Positions 26,402-35,039 of a DNA stretch of 64,000 nucleotides are shown in pieces. The notes under the pieces are model-generated. The model ran no database searches, was not told the origin of the DNA, and saw only the letters and a program-made list of their open reading frames with translations. The position numbers and the translations under genes are program-made. Every line of letters begins with the position of its first letter. Positions within the stretch are counted from its first letter, which is position 1. The DNA comes from Arthrobacter sp. B6 (GTDB taxonomy: Bacteria > Actinomycetota > Actinomycetes > Actinomycetales > Micrococcaceae): positions 2,481,836 to 2,545,835 of the forward strand of contig NZ_KV467168.1 in NCBI RefSeq assembly GCF_001663775.1, given 5' to 3'.

Positions 26402-28390
26402 GTGGGGAACTCAAAAAAACTGTCACTTGCCTTGGTTGGAATTATTCTCGGCGCGTCGCTGGCCGCCTGCGACGACGGGCGGGGGGAGGCGGAAGCCGCG
26501 GCGAAGCACCTTGCCTCGGCCGTTGCCGCCCTGGACGTCGGCTCCGTTGCCTTTGACGGCCGCGACTCAGCCGCTGTGAATGAGCAGCTCAAGGAAGTGT
26601 TCAGGGCCCTCGAACCGGACAAGCCCACCGTGGAAGCCGGGGAACTCACCCTGGACGGCGATACAGCCAGCTTTCCGCTGAACTACACCTGGAAAATCGC
26701 GGCAGCCGAGTGGAAATATACCGTTTCGGCGGAACTCAAGAAGTCCGACGGCGACTGGCTGGCAGTGTGGGATCCGGCAGACCTGGTCCCTGACCTCGCC
26801 GAAGGTGAGATCCTCAGCAAAGGTACGCAGTCACCACAGCGGGCTGACATCCTCGGTGCCGGTGACGCCAAGCTGGTGACCTATAGGCCAGTGGTCAACG
26901 TGGGCATCGACAAGCCCCGCCTCGGCAGTGCCGATGCCGCCGCTTCTGCCACCAAGCTGGCCCAGCTGGTGGGCGTGGATCCGGCAGGGTACGCCCAGCA
27001 GGTTGCCGCCGCCGGCGCTGAAGCGTTTGTCCTGGCCATCACCCTCCGTGAGGAGGGACGCACCATCACTGATCAGCAGATCGCTGAGATCCCGGGCGCC
27101 CGCAGCATTTCCGCCACCCTCCCGCTGGCACCCAGCCGCACCTTCGCCCGCGCCGTCCTCGGTTCCGTCGGCGAAGCCACCGCCGAACAGATCGAAGCCT
27201 CAGCAGGTGCCCTGACAGCCGGCGATGTCACCGGCATCGGCGGCCTGCAGCAGCAGTATGACGCCCAGCTCCGCGGCACGGACGCCGTGGTGATCCGCGC
27301 CCACCGGGCCGACCTCACCACCGAGCAGATCCAGGCGGCCGCAACGGATCCCCGCCGGGTCGTGTTTGAGGTGGCACCGACGCCGGGCACGCCGCTGAAA
27401 ACAACGCTTGACCCCACCCTGCAGTCCTTGGCCGAGAGTACGCTCGCCGGCGTTGGCCCGGCTTCGGCGATCGTGGCGCTACGGCCCTCCACCGGTGCTG
27501 TGCTGGCGGCCGCATCAGGGCCGGGAAGCAATGGCTACAACACCGCCATGCTGGGCCAGTACGCTCCCGGTTCCACCTTCAAAATGGTCGATTCGCTCGC
27601 AATGCTCCGCAACGGGCTGACCCCGGATTCCAAGGTCGAGTGCACTCCCGACCTCACGGTGGATGGCCGGACCTTCAAGAATGCCGAAGGTTACCCCGCC
27701 GAGTCACTGGGATCCGTGACGCTCCGCGATGCCTTCGCCCACTCCTGCAACACAGCCTTCATCGCGGCACGCGACACCGTGTCCCAGGCCCAGCTTGAAG
27801 CTGCCGCCATGGCGATGGGAGTGGCAGTGGAAGCACCGGCCCTTGGCGCCGCGGCGTTCCTGGGTTCGGTCCCCGGGGAGGCTGCGGGCACCGAACACGC
27901 GGCCTCCATGATCGGACAGGGCAAGGTGCTCCTCTCACCGCTGGCGGCGGCCGTCATGGCCGGCTCGGTGGCGAAGGGCGCGCCCCTCTCACCGCAGCTG
28001 GTCCTGAATCCCGAGGCCGGCGCTGCCTCGGCAGACACTTCGGGGGAACCGACCGCGGAGCCCGGGGCGCCGTCGTCGACCGTCACACCCGAGGCACCGT
28101 CCCAAGCCTCCGACAAGCCGATTACAGCGGCTGAGGCAGCGGCTCTCGCCGACATGATGCGTGCGGTGGTCACCTCCGGCCATGCGGGCTTCCTGTCGAC
28201 CGTTCCGGGCCCGCCCGTCGGTGCCAAGACGGGCACCGCGGAGTTCGGCAATGAGAACCCGCCGAAGACACACGCCTGGATCGTGGCTGTGCACGGTGAC
28301 CTCGCCGTTGCCGTTTTTGTGGAGGAAGGCGGGCTCGGTGCCACCACCTCCGGGCCCCTCCTCAAGGAGTTCCTCACCGCCGCCGGCTAA
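26402..28390 (+). CDS. Lipoprotein penicillin-binding transpeptidase with MecA_N/NTF2-like domain
   Basis: A class B PBP-like D,D-transpeptidase of 662 residues from GTG 26402. A lipoprotein signal MGNSKKLSLALVGIILGASLAAC ends in a lipobox (shown in parts: LGASLAAC). Residues about 35-145 resemble the NTF2-like MecA_N domain, then a dimerisation-type region, then the transpeptidase. Catalytic motifs: STFK (Ser391), SCN (Ser448) and KTGT (Lys609). The Pro/Thr-rich insert near 545-570 is unusual. GTG 26402 is favoured because it gives the lipoprotein signal and avoids the palindrome; no strong ribosome binding site is visible. It probably cross-links peptidoglycan on the outer membrane face. 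Confidence 0.88.
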   Translation: MGNSKKLSLALVGIILGASLAACDDGRGEAEAAAKHLASAVAALDVGSVAFDGRDSAAVNEQLKEVFRALEPDKPTVEAGELTLDGDTASFPLNYTWKIAAAEWKYTVSAELKKSDGDWLAVWDPADLVPDLAEGEILSKGTQSPQRADILGAGDAKLVTYRPVVNVGIDKPRLGSADAAASATKLAQLVGVDPAGYAQQVAAAGAEAFVLAITLREEGRTITDQQIAEIPGARSISATLPLAPSRTFARAVLGSVGEATAEQIEASAGALTAGDVTGIGGLQQQYDAQLRGTDAVVIRAHRADLTTEQIQAAATDPRRVVFEVAPTPGTPLKTTLDPTLQSLAESTLAGVGPASAIVALRPSTGAVLAAASGPGSNGYNTAMLGQYAPGSTFKMVDSLAMLRNGLTPDSKVECTPDLTVDGRTFKNAEGYPAESLGSVTLRDAFAHSCNTAFIAARDTVSQAQLEAAAMAMGVAVEAPALGAAAFLGSVPGEAAGTEHAASMIGQGKVLLSPLAAAVMAGSVAKGAPLSPQLVLNPEAGAASADTSGEPTAEPGAPSSTVTPEAPSQASDKPITAAEAAALADMMRAVVTSGHAGFLSTVPGPPVGAKTGTAEFGNENPPKTHAWIVAVHGDLAVAVFVEEGGLGATTSGPLLKEFLTAAG

Positions 28391-28395
28391 CCCTA

Positions 28396-28460
28396 GGAGT
28401 TTTTGTCCACATACGGCGGGATAAAGGGCGGCAACGTCGCCACAAGTGGACAAAAACTCC
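28396..28460. repeat. Inverted repeat with 15-bp perfect arms
   Basis: GGAGTTTTTGTCCAC at 28396-28410 pairs with GTGGACAAAAACTCC at 28446-28460 around a 35-base spacer. It starts 5 bases after the PBP stop and ends 29 bases before the ABC-F start. The left arm contains TTTTT, so it might aid termination, but the layout is that of an intergenic repeat element and its sequence is unrelated to the palindrome at 26312. Confidence 0.8.
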
Positions 28461-28489
28461 CACCCGGTGGGCGTGGGAAGATTGTTGGC

Positions 28490-30229
28490 GTGGCCCACAT
28501 AGACGTTTCCGGTATTGACTACTTCCTCTCCGACGGCACCCAGCTGCTCAACGGCGTGACTTTCAAGGTCCCGGACGGCACCAAAACGGCCCTGATCGGC
28601 CCCAACGGCACGGGAAAGACCACACTTTTCCGGATCATTTCCGGCGACCTCGTTCCGGATGAAGGCGTGATCGGGCGTTCCGGGAACATGGGCATCATGC
28701 GCCAGTTCGTGGGCCAGGTCCGGGATGATTCCACCGTCCGCGACCTGCTGGTTTCCGCGGCACCGCCCGCGCTGGCGGCAGCTGCCCGGGAAGTGGACGA
28801 AGCCGAGCTCGCAATGGTGGAGCAGGACGACGAACCCAGCCAGATGCGGTATGCCCAGGCGATCGTGGACTGGGGCGACGCAGGGGGCTACGACGTCGAG
28901 ACCGTCTGGGACGAGGTCTGCATGGCCGCCCTGGGACTGCCTTTTGACCGCGCGCAGCACCGCCCGGCGTCGAGCCTTTCCGGCGGCGAGCAGAAACGCC
29001 TGGTGCTTGAAGCCCTGTTTGCGGGCCCCGACGAGCTCCTCCTGCTGGACGAGCCGGACAACTACCTGGACGTGCCCGGCAAACGCTGGCTCGAGGACAA
29101 GCTCAACGAGTCCAAGAAGACGGTCTTCTTCATCAGCCACGACCGCGAGCTGCTGAACAACGCCGCGGGCCGGATCGTCACTCTTGAGCCGGGCATCAAC
29201 GGTGCGGGGGCGTGGATCCATGGCGGCGGCTTCGGCTCCTACGTGGACGCCCGCGCGGACCGGAACGCCCGCTTCGAGGAGCTTCGCAAGCGCTGGGACG
29301 AGGAGCACGTGAAGCTGAAGGAACTCGTCAACATGTACAAGAACAAGGCAGCGTTCCGTTCCGACATGGCCAACCGCTACCACGCTGCGCAGACCCGGTT
29401 GGCAAAGTTCCTCGAGGCCGGCCCGCCCGAGGCCCTGCCCATCGAGCAGAACGTGCAGATGCGGCTTAAGGGCGGCCGGACCGCCAAACGCGCCATCGTG
29501 GCAGAGAAGCTCGAACTGACCGGCCTGATGAAGCCGTTCTCCACCGAGGTGTGGTTCGGGGACCGCGTGGGTGTGCTGGGCTCCAACGGCTCCGGCAAGA
29601 GCCACTTCCTGCGCCTCCTCGCCACGGGAGGCACCGATCCGGAGCGTGAGCACCTCCCCGTGTCCGCGCTGCCTGCGGCTCCCACCCCTCGCACGCTCGG
29701 GGCGGGTCCCTCGCCGCAGCCGCTTAGTCTCATCGCCGATGTGCCCCACGAGGGCACCGTGAAACTCGGCGCCCGCATCCGCCCCGGCTTCTTCGCGCAG
29801 ACGCATATCCGCCCCGACCTCCTTGGCAAAACGCTGCTGGAGATCCTGCACCGCGGCGACGAGCACCGGTCCGGGCTTGGGCGTGAGGCAGCTGCCGGCG
29901 CGCTGGACGGCTATGGCCTGGTTGGGCAGTCTGAACAGAAGTACGAGTCCCTCTCCGGCGGCCAGCAGGCGCGGTTCCAGATCCTGCTGCTTCAGCTCTC
30001 CGGAGCCACACTGCTGCTCCTTGACGAGCCCACCGACAACCTGGACCTGCACTCGGCAGAGGCACTGGAACGGGCCATCGACCACTTCGAGGGAAGCGTC
30101 CTGGCCGTCACGCACGACCGCTGGTTCGCGCGGACATTTGACCGCTTCCTGGTGTTCGGCTCGGACGGCAAGGTCTATGAATCCGCTGAGCCGGTGTGGG
30201 ACGAGAAGCGGGTGGAACGCGTCCGCTAG
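28490..30229 (+). CDS. ABC-F family ATPase
   Basis: A soluble protein with two ATP-binding cassettes and no membrane segments, 579 residues from GTG 28490. Cassette 1: GPNGTGKTT, LSGGEQKRLVLE, LLLLDEPDNYLD. Cassette 2: GSNGSGKSHFLRLL, LSGGQQARFQILLL, LLLLDEPTDNLD. A charged linker between them (about 255-330; FEELRKRWDEEHVKLKELV) is the ABC-F signature. Family members bind the ribosomal E site and act in translation control or antibiotic resistance; which applies here is unknown. The longer frame back to 28403 would run through the inverted repeat, so the GTG is preferred. Confidence 0.92.
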   Translation: MAHIDVSGIDYFLSDGTQLLNGVTFKVPDGTKTALIGPNGTGKTTLFRIISGDLVPDEGVIGRSGNMGIMRQFVGQVRDDSTVRDLLVSAAPPALAAAAREVDEAELAMVEQDDEPSQMRYAQAIVDWGDAGGYDVETVWDEVCMAALGLPFDRAQHRPASSLSGGEQKRLVLEALFAGPDELLLLDEPDNYLDVPGKRWLEDKLNESKKTVFFISHDRELLNNAAGRIVTLEPGINGAGAWIHGGGFGSYVDARADRNARFEELRKRWDEEHVKLKELVNMYKNKAAFRSDMANRYHAAQTRLAKFLEAGPPEALPIEQNVQMRLKGGRTAKRAIVAEKLELTGLMKPFSTEVWFGDRVGVLGSNGSGKSHFLRLLATGGTDPEREHLPVSALPAAPTPRTLGAGPSPQPLSLIADVPHEGTVKLGARIRPGFFAQTHIRPDLLGKTLLEILHRGDEHRSGLGREAAAGALDGYGLVGQSEQKYESLSGGQQARFQILLLQLSGATLLLLDEPTDNLDLHSAEALERAIDHFEGSVLAVTHDRWFARTFDRFLVFGSDGKVYESAEPVWDEKRVERVR

Positions 30230-30235
30230 GGGACC

Positions 30236-30320
30236 CTCTCTCACTTTCTGCGCATTTTTGGCCGACGCTCTCTCACCCAGTGAGAGAGCGTTGGCGGTTT
30301 TCTTGCAGGAAGTGAGAGAG
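30236..30320. repeat. Nested inverted repeats with three copies of GTGAGAGAGCG
   Basis: Outer arms CTCTCTCACTTTCTGC (30236-30251) and GCAGGAAGTGAGAGAG (30305-30320, one mismatch) enclose an inner perfect hairpin, 30265-30276 with 30280-30291 and loop CCA. The core GTGAGAGAGCG appears three times, once inverted. It starts 6 bases after the ABC-F stop; the inner stem is followed by TTGGCGGTTTTC, so it may also terminate transcription. Confidence 0.85.
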
Positions 30321-30391
30321 CGTCGTGGCCGGGTAGATCCGCAAGTGAACACAGAAATGATTAAATAATCAGATCTTGTTAGCATTTGAGC

Positions 30392-31165
30392 ATGAAGACC
30401 GAGGAGCGCCACCGCCTGATCGGTGAGTTGCTGCGCCGCCGGGCCGAGGTTTCGGTGGAAGAGCTCACGGGAGCCTGCGAGGCGTCAGGGGCCACCATCC
30501 GCAGGGACCTGGAAGTGCTCGCGTCCCATGGTGTCCTCCGGCGCGTCCACGGAGGTGCCAGGAGCCTGATCGTCCGTGGCGAAAACCCCGGGTACGGCCA
30601 GCGGGAACTCGAGGACCAGGCCGTCAAAATTCGGATTGCGGCTGCGGTGGCGGGGCTGCTCCGGGACCGTGAGCACGTCTGGCTGGACAGCGGAACCACC
30701 GCGACGGAAGTCGCCAGGACGCTGCGCGGCCGTGAGCTGACTCTGATGCCCATGTCCGTCCGCTCGCTGACTGCGGTGACCGGCGACGACCCGAATCCCG
30801 GCCAGCGGCCTGCCCTGCTCCTCCCCGGCGGCAGCCTGGTTCCTGGCGAGTTGTGCTTCCGGGGTCCGCTCGCGGAAGCCAACATCCGGTCCCTGCGCTT
30901 CGACACGGCTGTGGTCACACCATGTGCGCTCAACCTCAAAGACGGACTCCTGGCACACGACCTTGAAGACGCCGCTGTCAAAAGGGCAGGCCTCGAATCG
31001 GCCGCCCGCGTGATCGTTGCCTGCGCCGGTTCCAAATGGGATGCCAACGCTGTGGCGCTTGTGGCCCCGCTTGATTCGGTGAACGTGATCGTGACAGACA
31101 AAGACCTGAGTGCGGAAGAACTCGCACCCCTGAACAAGCTCTCGGTGGAAGTAGTAAAAGCATGA
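30392..31165 (+). CDS. DeoR family transcriptional regulator
   Basis: 257 residues from ATG 30392. An N-terminal helix-turn-helix (MKTEERHRLIGELLRRRAEV ... ASGATIRRDLEVLASHGVLRRVHGG, about residues 1-55) is the DeoR-type DNA-binding domain. The C-terminal sugar-phosphate sensor has DSGTTATEVARTL (about 100-112) and a later CAGSKWD turn. Such proteins normally repress a neighbouring sugar gene until a phosphorylated sugar binds. The next gene, an MFS transporter overlapping by 4 bases, is the likely target. Confidence 0.9.
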   Translation: MKTEERHRLIGELLRRRAEVSVEELTGACEASGATIRRDLEVLASHGVLRRVHGGARSLIVRGENPGYGQRELEDQAVKIRIAAAVAGLLRDREHVWLDSGTTATEVARTLRGRELTLMPMSVRSLTAVTGDDPNPGQRPALLLPGGSLVPGELCFRGPLAEANIRSLRFDTAVVTPCALNLKDGLLAHDLEDAAVKRAGLESAARVIVACAGSKWDANAVALVAPLDSVNVIVTDKDLSAEELAPLNKLSVEVVKA

Positions 31166-32358
31166 GCACCAACACCCGAATCAAGGCCAGCCCGTCCCTC
31201 AAGGCGGCGGCGGCCGCCACATTCATAGTCTTCGGAATCAACGGCCTGGTCTTCGCGAGCTGGGCGGCACGCATCCCTGCCGTCACCGAGACCCTGAACC
31301 TGACATCCGGCCAGATGGGGACACTCCTGCTCTGCACCGCCGTCGGTTCGCTGCTGGCGCTTCCGACGGCGGGCCTCGTGGTGGGCAGGCTGGGAACCGC
31401 TAATACCGTGCGGGCAGCCGGGGTGCTGGTGGCGTTGGCGGGCGTGGGCATTGCGTTGAGCCTCTCCGCCGAATCCGTCCCTGGCACTGCCGTGTGCCTG
31501 TTCCTCTTTGGCATCGGCATCGGCCTCTGGGACGTGTCCCAGAACATCGAAGGAGCCGACGTTGAGCACAAGATGCGCCGCACCATCATGCCCCAGTTCC
31601 ACGCAGCCTTCAGTGGCGGGGCCTTCGTAGGTGCCCTGATCGGCGCCGGCCTCTCCACCCTCGGCATCGGGTTGCCGGTCCACCTCCTGGTCATCGCCGG
31701 GCTGGTTGCCGTCGTAGTGCTGGTGACGCCGCGGTACTTCCTGCCCCACCTCGCTGCCGCAGCACCCGCGGAGGGCGAGCCCAAGGTGGCCAAGGGACCC
31801 TCTGCGTGGCGGGACGGACGCACCCTGCTGATCGGCGTTGTGGTGCTCGGTGCGACGCTGACCGAGGGGGCAGGAAATGACTGGATCGCCAAGGCCTCCG
31901 TGGACGGGCTGGGCACTGCAGAGTCCACCGGCGCCCTCATGTTTGCCCTGTTTGTCCTGGCCATGACAGCCATGCGCTTCGTCGGAGGCAGGGTCATCGA
32001 CGCGTACGGCCGGGCCGCTGTGCTCCGGGCCAGCATGGCTGCGGCCGCCGCCGGACTGCTGCTCTTCGTCCTGGCCGGCAACGTCTGGCTCGCGGCGGTG
32101 GGCGCCGCACTTTGGGGCATGGGCGCTGCCCTGGCCTTCCCCATGGGAATGTCGGCGGCCGCCGATGATCCCAAACATGCCGCGGCCCGCGTCTCGGTTG
32201 TATCCACTCTGGGGTATATCTCATTCCTCGCTGGTCCCCCGCTGCTCGGGTACCTCGGCGACCTCACCGGCATCCACCTGGCACTGCTGGCCATCCTGGC
32301 TCCAATCCTCCTTGCACTCCTGCTGGCGGGCGCCGCCAAGCCGTTGCCCGCCAAATAG
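31162..32358 (+). CDS. MFS transporter
   Basis: A 398-residue polytopic protein with about 12 hydrophobic segments and short loops, typical of the major facilitator superfamily. Helix 1 has IVFGINGLVFASWAARIPAV, matching the subgroup with the ASWAARIP motif often annotated as fucose/sugar-like or YbjJ-type permeases. The loop VVGRLGTANTVRAAG corresponds to the MFS loop 2-3 motif. The start overlaps the DeoR-type gene by 4 bases, so expression is coupled to its regulator. The substrate is unknown. Confidence 0.9.
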   Translation: MSTNTRIKASPSLKAAAAATFIVFGINGLVFASWAARIPAVTETLNLTSGQMGTLLLCTAVGSLLALPTAGLVVGRLGTANTVRAAGVLVALAGVGIALSLSAESVPGTAVCLFLFGIGIGLWDVSQNIEGADVEHKMRRTIMPQFHAAFSGGAFVGALIGAGLSTLGIGLPVHLLVIAGLVAVVVLVTPRYFLPHLAAAAPAEGEPKVAKGPSAWRDGRTLLIGVVVLGATLTEGAGNDWIAKASVDGLGTAESTGALMFALFVLAMTAMRFVGGRVIDAYGRAAVLRASMAAAAAGLLLFVLAGNVWLAAVGAALWGMGAALAFPMGMSAAADDPKHAAARVSVVSTLGYISFLAGPPLLGYLGDLTGIHLALLAILAPILLALLLAGAAKPLPAK

Positions 32359-32408
32359 GTCCGAGCCGGCCTGCCCGGAGGAAATGTTCCCGGCGGTAGG
32401 GTGGTGGC

Positions 32409-33905
32409 ATGCAGATCAGGTGGCGCAGAGGTTCCGGCTGGATCGGCCGCTTAGACCGGCATCTGGTCCGGGGCGTTTCGGCATTCCCGGGCGGAAACCA
32501 CGATGCCTTCTTTCGCCGCTTGTCCGCGTCGGCCAACCACGGAAAGCTCTGGATGGCCGCGGCAGCCGTAATGGCCGCCTTCCCGGGAAAACCCCGCCGT
32601 GCCGCCCTGCACGGACTGATCGCCCAGGCCGTGGCTTCCACCGTGACCAACGTGGGCTTCAAGACCCTCCTTCCCCGCGCCAGGCCCTTGCCGGAGCACC
32701 TTCCGGTCTTCCGGTTCGTCCATCCGCAACCCACCAGTTCATCCATGCCGTCAGGGCATTCGGCCTCCGCCATCGCCTTCGCGGTGGGAGCAGGACTGGT
32801 GAAGCCGGCAGTCGGGGCAGCCTTGGCGCCCGTGGCCGCTGCAGTTGCCTATTCCCGGGTCCACACCGGGGCGCACTGGCCATCAGACGTGTTCTTTGGT
32901 TCGGCAATCGGTGCGGGAGCCGCCTTGGTGACCAGGACATGGTGGCCCGTGCGTCCTCCGTTTCCCGAGGTCAGCCGCACGCCAACGCCGGCTCCCGAAC
33001 TGCCCGGCGGCTTGGGGCTCAGCATTGTCGTGAACACCCTCGGCGGATCGTTCACCGAGGAGACCGCCGGTGCCCTCCAGGAAGTATTCCCTCAAGCGCA
33101 TATCAATACCGTGGACGCCGGGGAAGACCTCGCCGCCCAGATCCAGGCAACTGCCACGTTCCCGGGGACGGTTGCGCTCGGCGTCTGGGGCGGGGACGGT
33201 ACTGTCGGCGCTGCGGCGGCTGCCGCCGTCGGACATTCCCTGCCGCTGCTGGTCCTGCCGGGTGGCACACTCAACCACTTCGCCCGTGACGCGGGTACAG
33301 GCAGCCTGAAGGACGCCGTTATCGCGGCCAACCGGGGCGAGGCAGCCCTCGCAGACGTAGGCCTGGTAACCGTGGAGCGGGGTATGGCGGGCAATCCCGA
33401 GACGGCAGAGCTGATCATGCTGAACACCGCGAGCATAGGACTGTATCCCAACATGGTCAGGCGCCGGGAGATGCTGCAGCCCGCCCTGGGTAAGCCGCTG
33501 GCCGGAGTAGTGGCCATGTTCCGGACCTTCGCCGGAGGAACCCCTTCCACCCTGATCGTGGACGGCGTCCGGCACAAACTCTGGATCGCCTACATTGGCC
33601 GCGGCCGCTACTACCCCCGTGACCACGCGCCCCTGGTGCGGCCTGTCCTGGATGACGGCGTCCTGGATATCCGCATGATCACGGCCGATGAATCCTTCGC
33701 ACGGCTCCGCCTGCTCTGGTCCGTCCTGACCGGAACAGTGGCCACTTCCCGGATCACGCACCTTACCGAAGCCTCCACGATCCGCATCGAATCGGACGGG
33801 TCACCGATGGTTCTGGCCGTCGACGGCGAGGCCCTGGCCGGGGTGCGCACGGCAGAGTTCCGCGTGGCGAACCGTGGCCTGGCATACTACTCGCCCCAGT
33901 CCTGA
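32409..33905 (+). CDS. Bifunctional PAP2 phosphatase / diacylglycerol kinase-like protein
   Basis: A 498-residue fusion. The N-terminal half (about 1-185) is a PAP2 phosphatase with its three motifs: KTLLPRARP, PSGHSAS and SRVHTGAHWPSD. The C-terminal half (about 200-498) is a lipid-kinase (DAGK catalytic) domain starting LSIVVNTLGGSF, with the ATP-binding GGDGTVG (near 260) and the LPGGTLNHFARD motif. The enzyme probably handles phosphatidic acid, diacylglycerol or polyprenyl lipids at the membrane. This domain pairing is known in actinobacteria. It stands alone between the MFS gene and the ABC operon. Confidence 0.9.
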   Translation: MQIRWRRGSGWIGRLDRHLVRGVSAFPGGNHDAFFRRLSASANHGKLWMAAAAVMAAFPGKPRRAALHGLIAQAVASTVTNVGFKTLLPRARPLPEHLPVFRFVHPQPTSSSMPSGHSASAIAFAVGAGLVKPAVGAALAPVAAAVAYSRVHTGAHWPSDVFFGSAIGAGAALVTRTWWPVRPPFPEVSRTPTPAPELPGGLGLSIVVNTLGGSFTEETAGALQEVFPQAHINTVDAGEDLAAQIQATATFPGTVALGVWGGDGTVGAAAAAAVGHSLPLLVLPGGTLNHFARDAGTGSLKDAVIAANRGEAALADVGLVTVERGMAGNPETAELIMLNTASIGLYPNMVRRREMLQPALGKPLAGVVAMFRTFAGGTPSTLIVDGVRHKLWIAYIGRGRYYPRDHAPLVRPVLDDGVLDIRMITADESFARLRLLWSVLTGTVATSRITHLTEASTIRIESDGSPMVLAVDGEALAGVRTAEFRVANRGLAYYSPQS

Positions 33906-33969
33906 GGCCTGCGCGGAGTCGGATCCACCAGCCCCCTCCGGGCGATCCGGTCATCCATCGGGACTACCC

Positions 33970-33994
33970 TGATTCATCCCTGAATCATCCCTGA
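33970..33994 (+). promoter_or_regulatory. 11-bp tandem repeat upstream of the ABC/two-component operon, candidate operator
   Basis: TGATTCATCCC (33970-33980) is followed directly by TGAATCATCCC (33981-33991) and a further TGA. The head-to-tail 11-bp period places the units on one helix face, as at response-regulator sites. It lies 98 bases before the first gene of the operon that encodes its own histidine kinase and regulator. Confidence 0.5.
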
Positions 33995-34091
33995 GACCGG
34001 CGAAATCCACGGGCTGCGTCTGTAGCGTGGTGGGTACACCACTCTCCGAAACATTCCCGCAGCCACGGGCTGCTGTTCGAAGGAACAATCC

Positions 34092-35036
34092 ATGATCGAG
34101 GCAAAAGGCCTGACCAAGGTATACGGCGAAAAGACGGCCGTCTCCGGCGTCAACTTCACCGTCGAAGCCGGCCGCGTGACCGGCTTCCTCGGACCCAACG
34201 GTGCCGGCAAATCCACCACGATGCGCATGATCATGGGCCTGGACCGGCCCACGTCAGGCACGGTGACCGTCAACGGTGCACCGTTCGCCAGTCACGCAGC
34301 TCCCCTGCGTGACGTTGGCGCTCTGCTGGACGCCAAGGCCGTCCACACGAGCCGCACGGCCTACAACCATCTGCGGGCCATGGCCGCGACGCACAGCATT
34401 CCCAAAAAGCGCGTCCATGAAGTCATCGAGATGACCGGACTGGCCGATGTGGCCAAAAAGAAGGTCGGCGGCTTTTCGCTGGGCATGGGTCAGCGGCTGG
34501 GCATTGCCGCCGCACTGCTCGGCGACCCGCAGACCGTCATCCTGGACGAACCCGTGAACGGCCTGGACCCGGAGGGCGTGGTCTGGGTCCGGAACCTCGT
34601 CAAGTATCTTGCCTCCGAGGGACGCACCGTATTTCTGTCCAGCCACCTGATGAGCGAGATGGCTGTCACGGCGGATCACCTGATTGTGATCGGCCGCGGC
34701 CGGATCATCGCCGACGCGCCCATCCGGGACATCATCAACGGCAAGGGCCGGATCCGCACGCGGGTGCGCACCGACCAGCCGGACCAGCTGATGCAGCTGC
34801 TTGCCGGCGACGGCGTCTCCGTTGAGGTGCAGGAAAACGAACTGCTCGAGGTCACGGGCCTTGATCCCCGCCAGATCGCCCGCGCCGCCCTGGACAGCCG
34901 CGTCATGATCTACGAACTGACGCCGCTTCAGGCCAGCCTTGAGGAGGCCTACATGGAGCTGACCAAGGATGAGGTCGAATACCACTCACTGATCACCACG
35001 GGCCCCTCGGCTCCCGTCCAGTCCGGAGGCAACTAA
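34092..35036 (+). CDS. ABC transporter ATP-binding protein
   Basis: 314 residues. Walker A GPNGAGKSTTMRMI (about 36-49), signature FSLGMGQRLGIAAALL (about 134-149), Walker B VILDEPVNGLDPEG (about 155-168) and the switch His in FLSSHLMSEM. The C-terminal 80 residues are an extension typical of DrrA/BcrA-like exporters. ATG 34092 follows GAAGGA. First gene of a four-gene operon with a permease, a histidine kinase and a response regulator; such sets usually sense and export membrane-active peptides or drugs. Confidence 0.93.
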   Translation: MIEAKGLTKVYGEKTAVSGVNFTVEAGRVTGFLGPNGAGKSTTMRMIMGLDRPTSGTVTVNGAPFASHAAPLRDVGALLDAKAVHTSRTAYNHLRAMAATHSIPKKRVHEVIEMTGLADVAKKKVGGFSLGMGQRLGIAAALLGDPQTVILDEPVNGLDPEGVVWVRNLVKYLASEGRTVFLSSHLMSEMAVTADHLIVIGRGRIIADAPIRDIINGKGRIRTRVRTDQPDQLMQLLAGDGVSVEVQENELLEVTGLDPRQIARAALDSRVMIYELTPLQASLEEAYMELTKDEVEYHSLITTGPSAPVQSGGN

Positions 35037-35039
35037 GCC

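Noticed and set aside
27989..30412. 807-codon antisense frame across the PBP and ABC-F genes
   Set aside because: Both sense genes have full catalytic motifs; the antisense frame is a GC-bias shadow and also crosses intergenic palindromes.
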